Assembly: GCF_014171475.1 (NCBI RefSeq)
Contig: NZ_CP048817.1
Span: 1,736,001-1,800,000 of the forward strand
Origin: Sphingomonas sp. So64.6b
GTDB taxonomy: Bacteria > Pseudomonadota > Alphaproteobacteria > Sphingomonadales > Sphingomonadaceae
Length of the DNA: 64,000 nt
Reading direction: 5' to 3'
Shown here one piece after another: positions 34,798-44,043 of the stretch. A program made the position numbers and the translations under genes. The notes under the pieces are model-generated. The model did not search any database. It was not told where the DNA came from and saw nothing but the letters and a program-made list of their open reading frames with translations. Numbering within the stretch: position 1 is the stretch's first letter; every line of letters starts with the position of its first letter.

Positions 34798-37152
34798 TCA
34801 GCGCCGCGGCAGCTCAACCGTGATGAAAGTCCCCTGCCCCGGCTCGGACACCAGCGAGATCGTTCCGCCATGCGCCTCGACGAACTGCTTCGCGAGCGGC
34901 AGTCCAAGCCCGAGCGCCCGCTCGCCGCCGCGCGTGGTGCCGGGTTGCGCAAAACGGTCGAACGCGTGCTTGACCGCCTCGGCGCTCATCCCCGCGCCGT
35001 CATCGGACACGATGACCCGCGCTGCCGCCGCCGTGCCATCGGTGTGGAGCAGGATGCGTCCGCCTTCCGGCGTGCCGCCGATCGCGTGGCGCAGCAGATG
35101 TTCGATCACCTGGCGCAAACGTTCCGCATCGCCCTTCGTGCTGCCGACCGAAGGCATGACCTCGACCGCGAAATCGAGCTTCTTGCGCTTGGCCAGCGAT
35201 GCCACCGCATCAGCCGCCGCTCGCGCGGTCTGTTCCAGATCGACCTCGAGCATTTCCAACACCGCCGCCTTGCCGTCATTCTGCGTCAGGTCGAGCACTT
35301 CGTCGACCAAGGTGCCGAGCCGCTGGACCGACTCCAGGATCGCCTCGACATAATTATCGGCCGCCTTGCTGAGCTTGCCGGCATAACCCTCACTCAGCAT
35401 CTCGGCGAAACCGCTGATCGAGGTCAGCGGGGTACGCAGTTCGTAGCTCATATTGGCGACGAACGCGGTCTTGACCTGATCGGCCGCCTCGAGCGCCTCA
35501 TTACGGTCGCGCAGTGCGCGTTCGATCCGGCGGCTGTCGGAAATGTCGAGCATGGTGAACAGGCCGTTGCCGTCGGGTAGCGGCACCGCGGCGAATTCGA
35601 AATGCCGGCCATCGGCAAAGGCCACGCGCCCGCCGCGCTGCTGCCGCTCGACCGTCGCCGCCCGCACCAGATCAGCGATCAACTGCGCACGCGCCGGATT
35701 GGACAGCTTGCTCGCCGCTGCCTCGGCCAGCACATCGACGCGAGGATGGGTCGAAAGGAACTCCTCCTCGAAGCCCCAGAGCGCGCGGAACTTGTTGTTC
35801 CAGATCTGCAACCGCCCGTCTGCCGCGAACACACCGAGTGCCTCATAGAGATTGTCGAAGGTCGCGGTACGTACGCGCAGCAGCGTGTCGCGCGCACTGG
35901 CCAGCTGGACCTGCTCGGTCCGGTCCTCGAAGATCAGCAACAGCCCGCCATCGGGCAGCGGCTGCGCAACGACGCGCAGATGCACACCGCCCGGCAAATG
36001 CCAATTCTCCTCGATCGCGCCGCCGGTCGCGACGAACCAGTCGCGCCGCTCCGCTTTCCAGCCCGGGAAGTCGCGCACTTCCGGCAAGCGATTGGCCTCG
36101 CGCATCCGTTCCAGCACGCGGTCGAATTCGGGGCGGTCGGACAGCCATTCGCTGCGCATCGCAAAAAGACGACGAAACGGCTGGTTATAGAATACCAACG
36201 TACGGTCTGCGGCGAATTGCACGACGCCCGCGGAGAGCCGGTCGAGCATCGCGCGCTGCGCGTCACCGAACCGCTTGATCCCACTCCGCGCCTGTTCGAG
36301 TTCCTCGATATCGACCGCGAAGCCGGCGACGCCACCCGTCGGCAGCGGCACGTCATAGACGCGCAACATGCGCCGCGCACCACGGATCGTCGCGGGCATC
36401 GCCTGCATCTGCGGCCTGTCTGTGTCGCGCGCCAGCACCGCGCTGGCCAATGGCCCACCAATGCCCGATCCCTCGACCAGCTCGACCCCGCGTCGCACGA
36501 CATCCTCGGCATCAGTGCCTTCGACCGCCTCCACATAACATGAATTGACCATCGCTAGCCGCAGGTCGACGCCGCGATACCACATTGGCAGTGGCGCCGC
36601 CTCGATCAGGCCGGTCAGCGCGTCGAAAGCGGCGCGCGCGCCCGCGCCATCCTCGCTCAGGCGTTCGATCTCGGCCTGGCTTTCGGTCGCATCGAACACC
36701 CAAAGCACGACGCCGCCCGGCGCCTGCAGATCACGCGGCGCGCGCAGGCCATGGATCATCAAGGTGCGCGACGACCCTTGCGCCTTGACCGCGCGCCGGA
36801 ATGGCCTGCCAGCCTTTTGCGTCGCGGCGACATCGGCCGCCAGCGCGGCCGAGTCTTCGGCGGTGAGGCCCGTCTTGCCGCCCGCCAGATCGGCGAGATA
36901 GCGCGGCGGCGAGGACAGGCCGAACCAGTCGGTGAGGCGATCGGAGAGTTCGAGCCGACCATCGGTGCGCACGACCATGGCGAGCGCGGGAGCGGCGGCG
37001 AGCAGGGCCTCAAGGCGGGCGTTGGTGAGGGAGGTCACCGCGGCCTCACGTTGTGCGCGAATGCCGCGGTAAAGCAGTATCGCTGCGATGCCGACAAGTA
37101 CAGCCAGGATCGCCCCAGCCAATGTGACCCCCATCGTCGAAACCTCGATCAC
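34798..37152 (-). CDS. divL: DivL-type PAS sensor pseudo-kinase (Tyr in place of His)
   Basis: A 784-residue membrane sensor. One membrane helix (LAGAILAVLVGIAAILLY) is followed by about four PAS-like segments (residues ~45-155, 180-285, 300-415, 430-540), a DHp helix pair and a HATPase_c domain. The H-box reads FVANMSYELRTPLTSISGF: the phospho-acceptor His is Tyr (residue 570), the hallmark of Caulobacter DivL, which regulates CckA and so CtrA rather than acting as an ordinary kinase. In the ATPase domain the G1 (DDGAGM) and G2 (ALGLGLPLAKQF) boxes are kept, but the N-box reads HLLRHAIGG, with His where Asn normally binds Mg-ATP. The outermost start is GTG 37152; ATG 37134 has a GAGG site. 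Confidence 0.9.
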   Translation of the reverse strand: MIEVSTMGVTLAGAILAVLVGIAAILLYRGIRAQREAAVTSLTNARLEALLAAAPALAMVVRTDGRLELSDRLTDWFGLSSPPRYLADLAGGKTGLTAEDSAALAADVAATQKAGRPFRRAVKAQGSSRTLMIHGLRAPRDLQAPGGVVLWVFDATESQAEIERLSEDGAGARAAFDALTGLIEAAPLPMWYRGVDLRLAMVNSCYVEAVEGTDAEDVVRRGVELVEGSGIGGPLASAVLARDTDRPQMQAMPATIRGARRMLRVYDVPLPTGGVAGFAVDIEELEQARSGIKRFGDAQRAMLDRLSAGVVQFAADRTLVFYNQPFRRLFAMRSEWLSDRPEFDRVLERMREANRLPEVRDFPGWKAERRDWFVATGGAIEENWHLPGGVHLRVVAQPLPDGGLLLIFEDRTEQVQLASARDTLLRVRTATFDNLYEALGVFAADGRLQIWNNKFRALWGFEEEFLSTHPRVDVLAEAAASKLSNPARAQLIADLVRAATVERQQRGGRVAFADGRHFEFAAVPLPDGNGLFTMLDISDSRRIERALRDRNEALEAADQVKTAFVANMSYELRTPLTSISGFAEMLSEGYAGKLSKAADNYVEAILESVQRLGTLVDEVLDLTQNDGKAAVLEMLEVDLEQTARAAADAVASLAKRKKLDFAVEVMPSVGSTKGDAERLRQVIEHLLRHAIGGTPEGGRILLHTDGTAAAARVIVSDDGAGMSAEAVKHAFDRFAQPGTTRGGERALGLGLPLAKQFVEAHGGTISLVSEPGQGTFITVELPRR

Positions 37153-37365
37153 CTTTTTCCCTTCGACTTTACGGCATCAGCGGCTGCCTACCGCCATAGT
37201 CACAGGGTATCCAAGGCGGAAGCCAGAAGTCGCGAGATATTGCGCTCGCACAATCGACGGCTTACCCTCGAAGAGGAGAAACTCCGCTGTCAGGTTCGCA
37301 CGAACAATCCATTCTGACCCATCTGGTGGGTTTCACATCCCATTACCCAGGGGGAGACAGCAATC

Positions 37366-38475
37366 GTGTCATCAAGCCCGACTCAATCCGATTTTTCGGC
37401 GATGCTTGATGCAGCTCGAGCCTACGACCCCAAAGAAACGAAGATCGTTATTTCGCCAGGGCTGGCGGATTGGCTCCTCGCCAATTGTGTCTCGCTCGCC
37501 TTCACATCATATCAGACGGGCCAGTTGGTCTTGGCCGGCGTAGGTCCAGATGGACGAGTGTCATTCAACGAGCAGAATTATGCACGCGCGACAGGGCTAT
37601 GTCGTGATGGCGATCGGCTGTTCGTCGGGTCGATGTTTCAAATCTGGCGCCTCGAGAATATGCTCAAACCCGGTCAATACGCCAATGACGCCTATGACCG
37701 GGTACTGGTCCCACGCTGCGCGCACACGGTCAATTATGTCGATACACATGAATTGGGCATCGATCTCGATGATCAAATCGTCTTCGTGAACAGCAGATAC
37801 TCCTGTCTCGCCACGATCGACGAAAAATTCAGCTTCCGCCCATTGTGGAAGCCCCGCTTCATATCTTCGCTAGCACCGGAAGACCGCTGCCATCTCAACG
37901 GACTTGCGATGGTCAATGGAGCTCCCGCTTATGTAAGCGCGGTCAGTACCACCGACTACAAGGATGGCTGGCGAACAAATCGCAGTGATGGTGGCGTAAT
38001 TATCGAGGTACAAAGCGGTGAAATCGTGACAAACCGGCTGTCAATGCCTCACAGTCCCCGAGTACATGATGGCGCGCTATGGGCGCTGGATTCAGGGCGC
38101 GGTCGTATCGTTCGGGTTGATCGCGCTACGGGGGCGCTCGAAGATGTCGCCTTTTTCTCCGGCTTCCTGCGCGGGCTGGCCTTTCACAATGGCCATGCGA
38201 TCGTCACCGTGTCGAAAGCGCGCGGAGGCAGTTTCAGAGATCTCCCGCTGCAAACCGATATTGAAAAAAGTGGGGCGCCATCGATCTGCGCCGTCATGAT
38301 CATCAACCTTGCCAGCGGGGTGATTGTGGAATCCATCCATTTCGATGGCAAGGTCACCGAGTTATTCGACGTCATCGTGTTGCCCGATGTGCGCAACCCA
38401 ATGTCGCTTGGCCCCGCGACGGTTGAAATGATCGGCACCGTGTCATTCGATGAGCACAGCCCGCCTCTTCTCTGA
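37366..38475 (+). CDS. TIGR03032 / DUF4915 family protein
   Basis: A 369-residue protein of the uncharacterised TIGR03032 family. Recognisable segments are LADWLLANCVSLAFTSYQTG, ATGLCRDGDRLFVGSMFQIW, the NYVDTHELGIDL and VNSRYSCLAT strands, and CHLNGLAMVNGAPAYVSAVS with RTNRSDGGVIIEVQSGE. The repeated strand pattern suggests a beta-propeller-like fold. There is no signal peptide or membrane segment, so it should be cytoplasmic. The GTG start has GGGGAGA 8-15 bases upstream. It converges with a TonB-dependent receptor gene, and this two-gene block is visibly more A/T-rich than the flanking operons. The function is unknown; a carbohydrate or peptide-related role is speculative. Confidence 0.85.
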   Translation: MSSSPTQSDFSAMLDAARAYDPKETKIVISPGLADWLLANCVSLAFTSYQTGQLVLAGVGPDGRVSFNEQNYARATGLCRDGDRLFVGSMFQIWRLENMLKPGQYANDAYDRVLVPRCAHTVNYVDTHELGIDLDDQIVFVNSRYSCLATIDEKFSFRPLWKPRFISSLAPEDRCHLNGLAMVNGAPAYVSAVSTTDYKDGWRTNRSDGGVIIEVQSGEIVTNRLSMPHSPRVHDGALWALDSGRGRIVRVDRATGALEDVAFFSGFLRGLAFHNGHAIVTVSKARGGSFRDLPLQTDIEKSGAPSICAVMIINLASGVIVESIHFDGKVTELFDVIVLPDVRNPMSLGPATVEMIGTVSFDEHSPPLL

Positions 38476-38532
38476 CAAATGAGCCGGTCAGCTTGAACCT
38501 GACCGGCTTATTTGAACAAATTAGGTGCCAAG

Positions 38533-41500
38533 TCAGAAGCCGACCGAAACCCCCATTCGAAAGTAACGCCCTAGCACGCCCGGAAAGTAGGTGATCGTGC
38601 CGCCGCCGGTCGGCGAAGGGAATGGCGGTTTTTGATCGAGTATGTTGTCTACGACAAACCGGAGGCTGAAACTCTTCTGTATCCGGAACGACATTCCCGT
38701 ATTGATGAAGGCGACATCCTCAACCACGTTAGGCGTCTGGAAGGTCGGTGTGACATCCAATGCGATTGACGCCGGGCCCGTATAGTTGATCTGAACGAAC
38801 CCGCTGAACCCCTCATTATTGTAGTCAATGCTGCCTACCGCCTGGTGTCGCGAATAACCGAGCGACCCGCCGGTGTGGGTCGTTGCCGAATTAGCATCAG
38901 CGCGTGACGTCAACGTATTGAGATATTGGTAGCTGATATTCACCCCGACATTCGACGTGGCCCCAAGGAACGGCGTCTTTGTCCGATAATCGACCGATGC
39001 CAAGATACCTTTGTAACGGAGTTCGGCCGCGTTGAAATACCCGGTCGAAATGAAGTCGAGTTGGTTCGTAGCATCCCGCGTGAAACGACCGCAAAAATCG
39101 CTGCTCGGATAATCTGCTGAGTCATAGCAGTTTGCGACGATTTGATCGGATGTCAGTTGCGTGATGACGTCGTTGACCGTCACATCGACATAATCAACCG
39201 AAACAGACAGACCGCGGACAAACCGGGGGCGAAGCACCGCTCCCACCGTGAACGCCTTTGATTTCTCGTTCTTGAGGTTTGGATTGCCGGCCACTGCCTG
39301 CAGGAAGCTCGCGTCATCCGATGTAGCATCGAAATTAGCGGGAATACCAGCTGCTGTGCAGTTTGCTGCGCGCGTGGCAGGAGCGGGACCTTCATCTCGA
39401 TTGAACTGATCGCAGGGATCGTTTGCAAAGTCGAAGAAGCTGCTCGACGGATTGAATGCTTCGGTGATGAACGGTGCACGTATCGCGCGGGTGTAATTGC
39501 CGCGCAACGTTATGTCCTGAATTGGCTGATAGCTTGCGCCAACCGTCCAAGTCAGGTCTCCGCCGGCCGCCGAATTATCAACGTACCGTGCCGCGCCTTG
39601 AAGTTCGAGCGAATGAATAAACGGGACATTGTTGGACGGGCTGATTAGCGCGGCGCGTAGCTCTCCGAACACTTCGTCGGTATTATATTCACCGAACAAC
39701 GGCTGAATGATGACCGTCTGCCCGAAGGCAACCCGATCATTGGTCGGATCGCCGTCACCATCGGCATCGGTTAATGGGTCCGGGTCAGGGCCGCCGGAGA
39801 AAAACGAGCCGGGATTGAAGTCCTGTGACTCCGCGCGATGCTCGTACCCAAGCGCGAAGGAGAAATCGCCACCGGGCAACTTGAAGAGCGGGCCAGTCAC
39901 CGAAGCAGTAAAAATCTTTTGCTTATTGACCGAAACTGGTCGCGCAATTGCAGTTACATAATCGCGCGCAGCTTGTGATGTTTGCATCCCAAACAGATTT
40001 AGCGGGGCGCAGGTGGAACTGAGCGTTTGCGCGGCGGAATTTGTATACCCTGGACGGCAAACGATATTTCCATTTGCGTCAGCGACCGCGTCGACCGCGT
40101 TGAAGAAGTTCTGGGTTGCTATAGTCGGTATCTCGCCATTGGTCTCGGAACGACCATAATTTCCGACGATCTCGAATTTCCAATCACGACCACCGAGCCC
40201 CTTGAAGCTTCCGTCTATGCCGGCGACGAAGCGCATGATTTCGACGCTGCCCGTGGCACGACCGGTCACAATGTCGGTATTGGCGCGCTGCAGCAAGAAC
40301 GTGTCACCAATCGCCTGAGACTGAATGATCGCACGAGCTTGTGGTGTCAGGAAAGGATTATCGGTGCTGAGTACGATAGCGCCCGCAGGGTCTCCGGCGT
40401 AGCCAAATAGATAGGAGTTGTATTCTGGCTGATCGCGTAGATTGATACCTTGGCTACGGCTGTACCAGCCTTCGCCGAAAAGCCGAATATTGTCCGTCAC
40501 GTCGAAGCTGGCGAGGATGTTCCCGCTATAACGCTTGGTATCGGTCAAAAGGTTCGAAAGCGGCACCAAGCTCAGGCCGTTGCCGCCCGACGCACTGGTA
40601 TCAAAGCTCAGCGGATTACCATTGGCATCCAGCGGACCGAACGACCTGCCGAAATCAATTGGGATCAGGTTGCCCGTCGCGTCGAAACGAAGTGCGCGGC
40701 CCTGCGCATCCGTGAAACCGCCTTGCGGAAAACCGAGATTGGCTTCTTGCCCCGGGCTGACCGGAATGAAGTCGAAACGGGTCGGGATGCCGAATTCGGA
40801 AATCGTCGGGATACGCCGATCCCGGAAGATCACGTTGTCGAAGGGCGAATCCGGGTCATTCGGACGACCAAAAAAACCGCCATCATATAGTTCCGGGCGA
40901 TCGGTCTGGAGCAGGCCCTCGCCCTTATTATACTCGCCCGATAATGTTATGTTCGCCCGGCCATCAAGAAAATTCTTCCCTGCTAGTCCGCGGAAGCGAT
41001 AGTTCGCCCCGTCTCCACGGTCGGAAATACCATATTGCGCGTCAAGTTCGAGCCCTTCGTAATTGCGCTTCAGAATAACGTTGACGGTGCCCGCGATCGC
41101 ATCCGAGCCGTAGATCGGCGCACCACCGATAACGATCGTTTCGACTCGATCGATCAGCTTAGTCGGGATGACGTTCAAATCGACCTGATTGCCGCCCTGA
41201 CCGGTCGGACCAAAAATCGACGCCGTATTTGAACCGACGAAGCGGCGGCCATTGACAAGCGTCAACGTGCGCTCTGAACCGAGCCCAAGAAAGTTAACGA
41301 AGCTTTGGCCTGGGCCGAAGCTTGATTGGCCGCCGACGGGGCTGCTCCCAGGGACGCCGAATGCCGGAAGTTCATTGAGCGCTTGCCCAAGCGTCTCGAA
41401 CCCGCGTGCCTCGATTTGCGCTGAACTGATGACGACGGATGGCTCCGTCGTATCGAAGTTAGGCCGGGCAATACGAGAGCCGGTGACCGTGATGTCGCCA

Positions 41501-41682
41501 GCTTCCTCGGTTCTGCCCTCGGTTTCACCAGGAAGCGTTTGGGCGACGGGCTGTGCGCTACTACTCTGCTCGGAGCTTTCCGCCTCGTTTACCGGAGCCG
41601 TCTGAGCCGACGCAGTCCCGGCAAGAATTAGCGCCATCATCGAACAAGACGCGCCCGCCAAGCGCAAATGCGAGATTTTCAT
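38533..41682 (-). CDS. TonB-dependent receptor
   Basis: A full-length receptor of 1049 residues. The start at 41682 has AAGGGG 8-13 bases upstream; an N-terminal signal peptide (LRLAGASCSMMALILAGTASAQT) follows. An acidic Ser/Gln-rich linker leads to the plug domain: DITVTGSRIARPNFDTTEPS, GFETLGQALNELPAFG, ERTLTLVNGRRFVGSN, VDLNVIPTKLIDRVETIV and IYGSDAIAGTVNVILK. The barrel runs to a final GRYFRMGVSVGF ending in Phe. Cys residues in the extracellular region (NDPCDQFNRDEG, AANCTAAG) may form loop disulfides. The receptor type resembles those in sphingomonads and Caulobacter that take up glycans or peptides, but the ligand is not known. It faces the DUF4915 gene across 57 bp. Confidence 0.94.
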   Translation of the reverse strand: MKISHLRLAGASCSMMALILAGTASAQTAPVNEAESSEQSSSAQPVAQTLPGETEGRTEEAGDITVTGSRIARPNFDTTEPSVVISSAQIEARGFETLGQALNELPAFGVPGSSPVGGQSSFGPGQSFVNFLGLGSERTLTLVNGRRFVGSNTASIFGPTGQGGNQVDLNVIPTKLIDRVETIVIGGAPIYGSDAIAGTVNVILKRNYEGLELDAQYGISDRGDGANYRFRGLAGKNFLDGRANITLSGEYNKGEGLLQTDRPELYDGGFFGRPNDPDSPFDNVIFRDRRIPTISEFGIPTRFDFIPVSPGQEANLGFPQGGFTDAQGRALRFDATGNLIPIDFGRSFGPLDANGNPLSFDTSASGGNGLSLVPLSNLLTDTKRYSGNILASFDVTDNIRLFGEGWYSRSQGINLRDQPEYNSYLFGYAGDPAGAIVLSTDNPFLTPQARAIIQSQAIGDTFLLQRANTDIVTGRATGSVEIMRFVAGIDGSFKGLGGRDWKFEIVGNYGRSETNGEIPTIATQNFFNAVDAVADANGNIVCRPGYTNSAAQTLSSTCAPLNLFGMQTSQAARDYVTAIARPVSVNKQKIFTASVTGPLFKLPGGDFSFALGYEHRAESQDFNPGSFFSGGPDPDPLTDADGDGDPTNDRVAFGQTVIIQPLFGEYNTDEVFGELRAALISPSNNVPFIHSLELQGAARYVDNSAAGGDLTWTVGASYQPIQDITLRGNYTRAIRAPFITEAFNPSSSFFDFANDPCDQFNRDEGPAPATRAANCTAAGIPANFDATSDDASFLQAVAGNPNLKNEKSKAFTVGAVLRPRFVRGLSVSVDYVDVTVNDVITQLTSDQIVANCYDSADYPSSDFCGRFTRDATNQLDFISTGYFNAAELRYKGILASVDYRTKTPFLGATSNVGVNISYQYLNTLTSRADANSATTHTGGSLGYSRHQAVGSIDYNNEGFSGFVQINYTGPASIALDVTPTFQTPNVVEDVAFINTGMSFRIQKSFSLRFVVDNILDQKPPFPSPTGGGTITYFPGVLGRYFRMGVSVGF

Positions 41683-41696
41683 AACAGACCCCTTTT

Positions 41697-41732
41697 CCCG
41701 ATAGGGCCGCACCAAAATACGGCCCTATCGGG
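41697..41732 (-). promoter_or_regulatory. perfect 13-bp inverted repeat in the receptor leader
   Basis: CCCGATAGGGCCG and CGGCCCTATCGGG are exact complements around a 10-base A-rich loop. The element ends about 15 bp before the receptor start codon, immediately upstream of its Shine-Dalgarno sequence. No T-run follows on either strand, so it is more likely a leader hairpin that affects translation or mRNA stability, or an operator, than a terminator. Confidence 0.55.
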
Positions 41733-41817
41733 AGTAAATCACTAAGACAGGGGACTTTTCCAGCATTCTTTACGCTAGATGAACAATTTATGAACGTGTT
41801 GTTGTTTAGCAACAGTC

Positions 41818-43239
41818 TCAATAGCGATAATGATCCGGCTTGAACGGCCCCTCGACCGGCACACCGATATAACCGGCCTGCTTCGGGGTCAGCTTCGACA
41901 GATGCACGCCGAGCTTTTCGAGATGCAGGGCCGCGACCTTCTCGTCGAGATGCTTGGGCAGGACGTACACATCATTGCCGTACTTCTCGCCAGCGGTCCA
42001 AAGCTCGATCTGCGCCAGCGTCTGGTTGGTGAAGCTGGCCGACATCACGAACGACGGATGACCGGTCGCGCAGCCCAGATTCACCAGGCGGCCCTTGGCG
42101 AGGATGATGATCTGCTTGCCGTCGGGGAACTTCACCAGGTCGGTGCCCGGCTTCACTTCGGTCCACTCATAGTTGGACAGGGCAGCGATCTGAATCTCGC
42201 TGTCGAAGTGGCCAATGTTGCAGACGATCGCCATTGGCTTCATCGCCTTCATGTGATCGGCGGTGATCACGTCGGCATTGCCGGTCGCGGTGCAGAAGAT
42301 GTCGGCGCGGGTCACGGCCTCTTCCATCGTTACGACTTCGAAGCCCTCCATCGCCGCCTGCAGCGCGCAGATCGGATCGACTTCGGTGACCATCACGCGC
42401 GCGCCGCCATTGCGGAGCGACTGGGCCGAACCCTTGCCGACGTCACCGAAGCCGGCGACGCAAGCGACCTTGCCCGCGAGCATCACGTCGGTGGCGCGAC
42501 GGATCGCGTCGACCAGCGATTCCTTGCAGCCATAGAGATTGTCGAACTTCGACTTGGTCACGCTGTCGTTGACGTTGATCGCCGGGAACGGCAGCTCGCC
42601 CTTCTTGGCGATCTCGTACAGGCGGTGCACACCGGTGGTGGTTTCTTCGCTGACACCCTTCAGATTCTTGACCGTCGCGGTCAAATACCCCGGATATTTG
42701 GCGATGAACGCCTTCAGCGCGCGCTGGAATTCGACTTCCTCGTCATTCTCCGGCTCGCCCAGCGTCGCGCCGGCTTCGAGCTTGGCGCCCCACAGCGCGA
42801 ACATCGTCGCGTCGCCACCATCGTCGAGGATGATGTTCGCGGTCGTGCCGTCGGTGTCCGCGCCCCAGTTGAAGATGTCCCCGACATAATCCCAATATTC
42901 GGCCAGGCTTTCGCCCTTCACCGCGAACACCGGAACGCCGGTCGCGGCGATCGCGGCGGCGGCATGGTCCTGGGTCGAGAAGATGTTGCACGTCGCCCAG
43001 CGCACATCGGCGCCGAGCGCGGTCAGCGTCTCGATCAGCACCGCGGTCTGGATCGTCATGTGCAGCGAACCGGTGATGCGCGCGCCCTTCAGCGGCTGCG
43101 ACGGGCCGAACTCGCTGCGCAGCGACATCAGGCCGGGCATTTCGGTCTCGGCGATGTTGATCTCGGCGCGGCCGAAATCGGCGAGGCTGATGTCCTTGAC
43201 GACATAGTCGTTGGTTTCGATGGCAGGTGCGGTGGCCAC
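41818..43239 (-). CDS. ahcY: S-adenosyl-L-homocysteine hydrolase
   Basis: A 473-residue AhcY, which splits S-adenosylhomocysteine into adenosine and homocysteine, closing the methylation cycle. Recognisable elements are [19 protein letters not shown], the substrate segment [14 protein letters not shown], the catalytic Lys/Asp region [11 protein letters not shown], the NAD-binding motif [18 protein letters not shown], and the terminal [18 protein letters not shown] that closes the neighbouring subunit's NAD site. A GTG start at 43239 is supported by GGAGA upstream. An A/T-rich palindrome 65 bp upstream of the start looks like an operator. It is the first gene after the A/T-rich islet and is divergent from nothing nearby: yqgE lies upstream on the same strand. 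Confidence 0.98.
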   Translation of the reverse strand: MATAPAIETNDYVVKDISLADFGRAEINIAETEMPGLMSLRSEFGPSQPLKGARITGSLHMTIQTAVLIETLTALGADVRWATCNIFSTQDHAAAAIAATGVPVFAVKGESLAEYWDYVGDIFNWGADTDGTTANIILDDGGDATMFALWGAKLEAGATLGEPENDEEVEFQRALKAFIAKYPGYLTATVKNLKGVSEETTTGVHRLYEIAKKGELPFPAINVNDSVTKSKFDNLYGCKESLVDAIRRATDVMLAGKVACVAGFGDVGKGSAQSLRNGGARVMVTEVDPICALQAAMEGFEVVTMEEAVTRADIFCTATGNADVITADHMKAMKPMAIVCNIGHFDSEIQIAALSNYEWTEVKPGTDLVKFPDGKQIIILAKGRLVNLGCATGHPSFVMSASFTNQTLAQIELWTAGEKYGNDVYVLPKHLDEKVAALHLEKLGVHLSKLTPKQAGYIGVPVEGPFKPDHYRY

Positions 43240-43303
43240 GAGAAAGTCTCCGGTAAAAGCGTTTGGATGGCGCGCACATAGAGCGTGACGGCGGTCAAAT
43301 CAA

Positions 43304-43323
43304 ATATAAAGATGTCTTTATAT
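43304..43323 (-). promoter_or_regulatory. operator-like palindrome upstream of ahcY (SahR-type candidate)
   Basis: ATATAAAGA and TCTTTATAT are perfect 9-bp arms around TG. The site stands out in GC-rich DNA and lies just before the plausible -35 region of ahcY. ArsR-family SahR regulators control methionine-cycle genes, including ahcY, through A/T-rich palindromes in several proteobacteria. Binding here is inferred from position and symmetry only. Confidence 0.6.
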
Positions 43324-43352
43324 GTTTCCGGCCAAGCTGTACTCCGCTCCCG

Positions 43353-43913
43353 TCACGCCGTTCCCGCGCCGGTCGCCAGCAACCGCGTATCGACCCCCGC
43401 CTCGGCAAAGCCGCGTCCCCACCGCGTCTCGGCCGGCGTGTCATAGAGCAGTTCCAGGTCGCCCGGCACGTTGAACCAGCCATGGCGCGTCATCTCTTCG
43501 TCGAGTTGCCCCTCGCCCCATCCGGCATACCCCAATGCGACCACCCAGCGGCTTGGCCCCTTGCCCGCCGCGATCGCGCGCAGCACGTCGATCGTGCCGC
43601 TCAACGCCCAGCGCCCGGCGACATCGATCGTATCCTGGCCACCCCAATCCTTGGAATGAATCACGAAGCCGCGCCGCGGCTCTACCGGACCGCCGAAATG
43701 GACCGGCGCGTCGGGCGCATCGCCCGGATCGATCTTGAATTGCTCGAGCACCGTGTGCAGCCCGAGCCCGTCGATCGTCGCGCCAAGCCCGATACCGATC
43801 GCGCCCTCACCGTCATGCGCGCAGATCGCGATCACCGCATGGTCGAAACGCGGGTCGCCGATCCCCGGCATGGCGAGAAGAAATTGTCCGGTAAGATATG
43901 CAGCGCTTTCCAT
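43353..43913 (-). CDS. yqgE: YqgE/AlgH family protein
   Basis: A DUF179 (YqgE/AlgH) protein of 186 residues from the Met at 43913; a Met at 43925 is also possible. The signature MESAAYLTGQFLLAMPGIGD with PRFDHAVIAICAHDGEGAIG opens the protein, followed by GGPVEPRRGFVIHSKDW and WVVALGYAGWGEGQLDEEM with the terminal GWFNVPGDLELLY. It is a soluble alpha/beta protein. Its biochemical function is unresolved; in Pseudomonas AlgH has been linked to alginate regulation. It lies upstream of ahcY on the same strand, with 113 bp and the palindrome between them, and is divergent from the peroxiredoxin gene. Confidence 0.92.
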   Translation of the reverse strand: MESAAYLTGQFLLAMPGIGDPRFDHAVIAICAHDGEGAIGIGLGATIDGLGLHTVLEQFKIDPGDAPDAPVHFGGPVEPRRGFVIHSKDWGGQDTIDVAGRWALSGTIDVLRAIAAGKGPSRWVVALGYAGWGEGQLDEEMTRHGWFNVPGDLELLYDTPAETRWGRGFAEAGVDTRLLATGAGTA

Positions 43914-44043
43914 TGCTTCGCCCATAGCGGTCCGCGACCGATGTAGCCAACGCTTGAAATTCGCGCGAAGCTGCACGAGTTAGGACGCACCCGCTCAAGC
44001 GGCCATCTAGCGCCGCATCAGCGGCCATCAGGAGAATTCAGCA

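Noticed and set aside
41830..43281. 483-codon open frame antisense to ahcY
   Set aside because: Same composition shadow; no motif and the sense strand encodes a complete AhcY.
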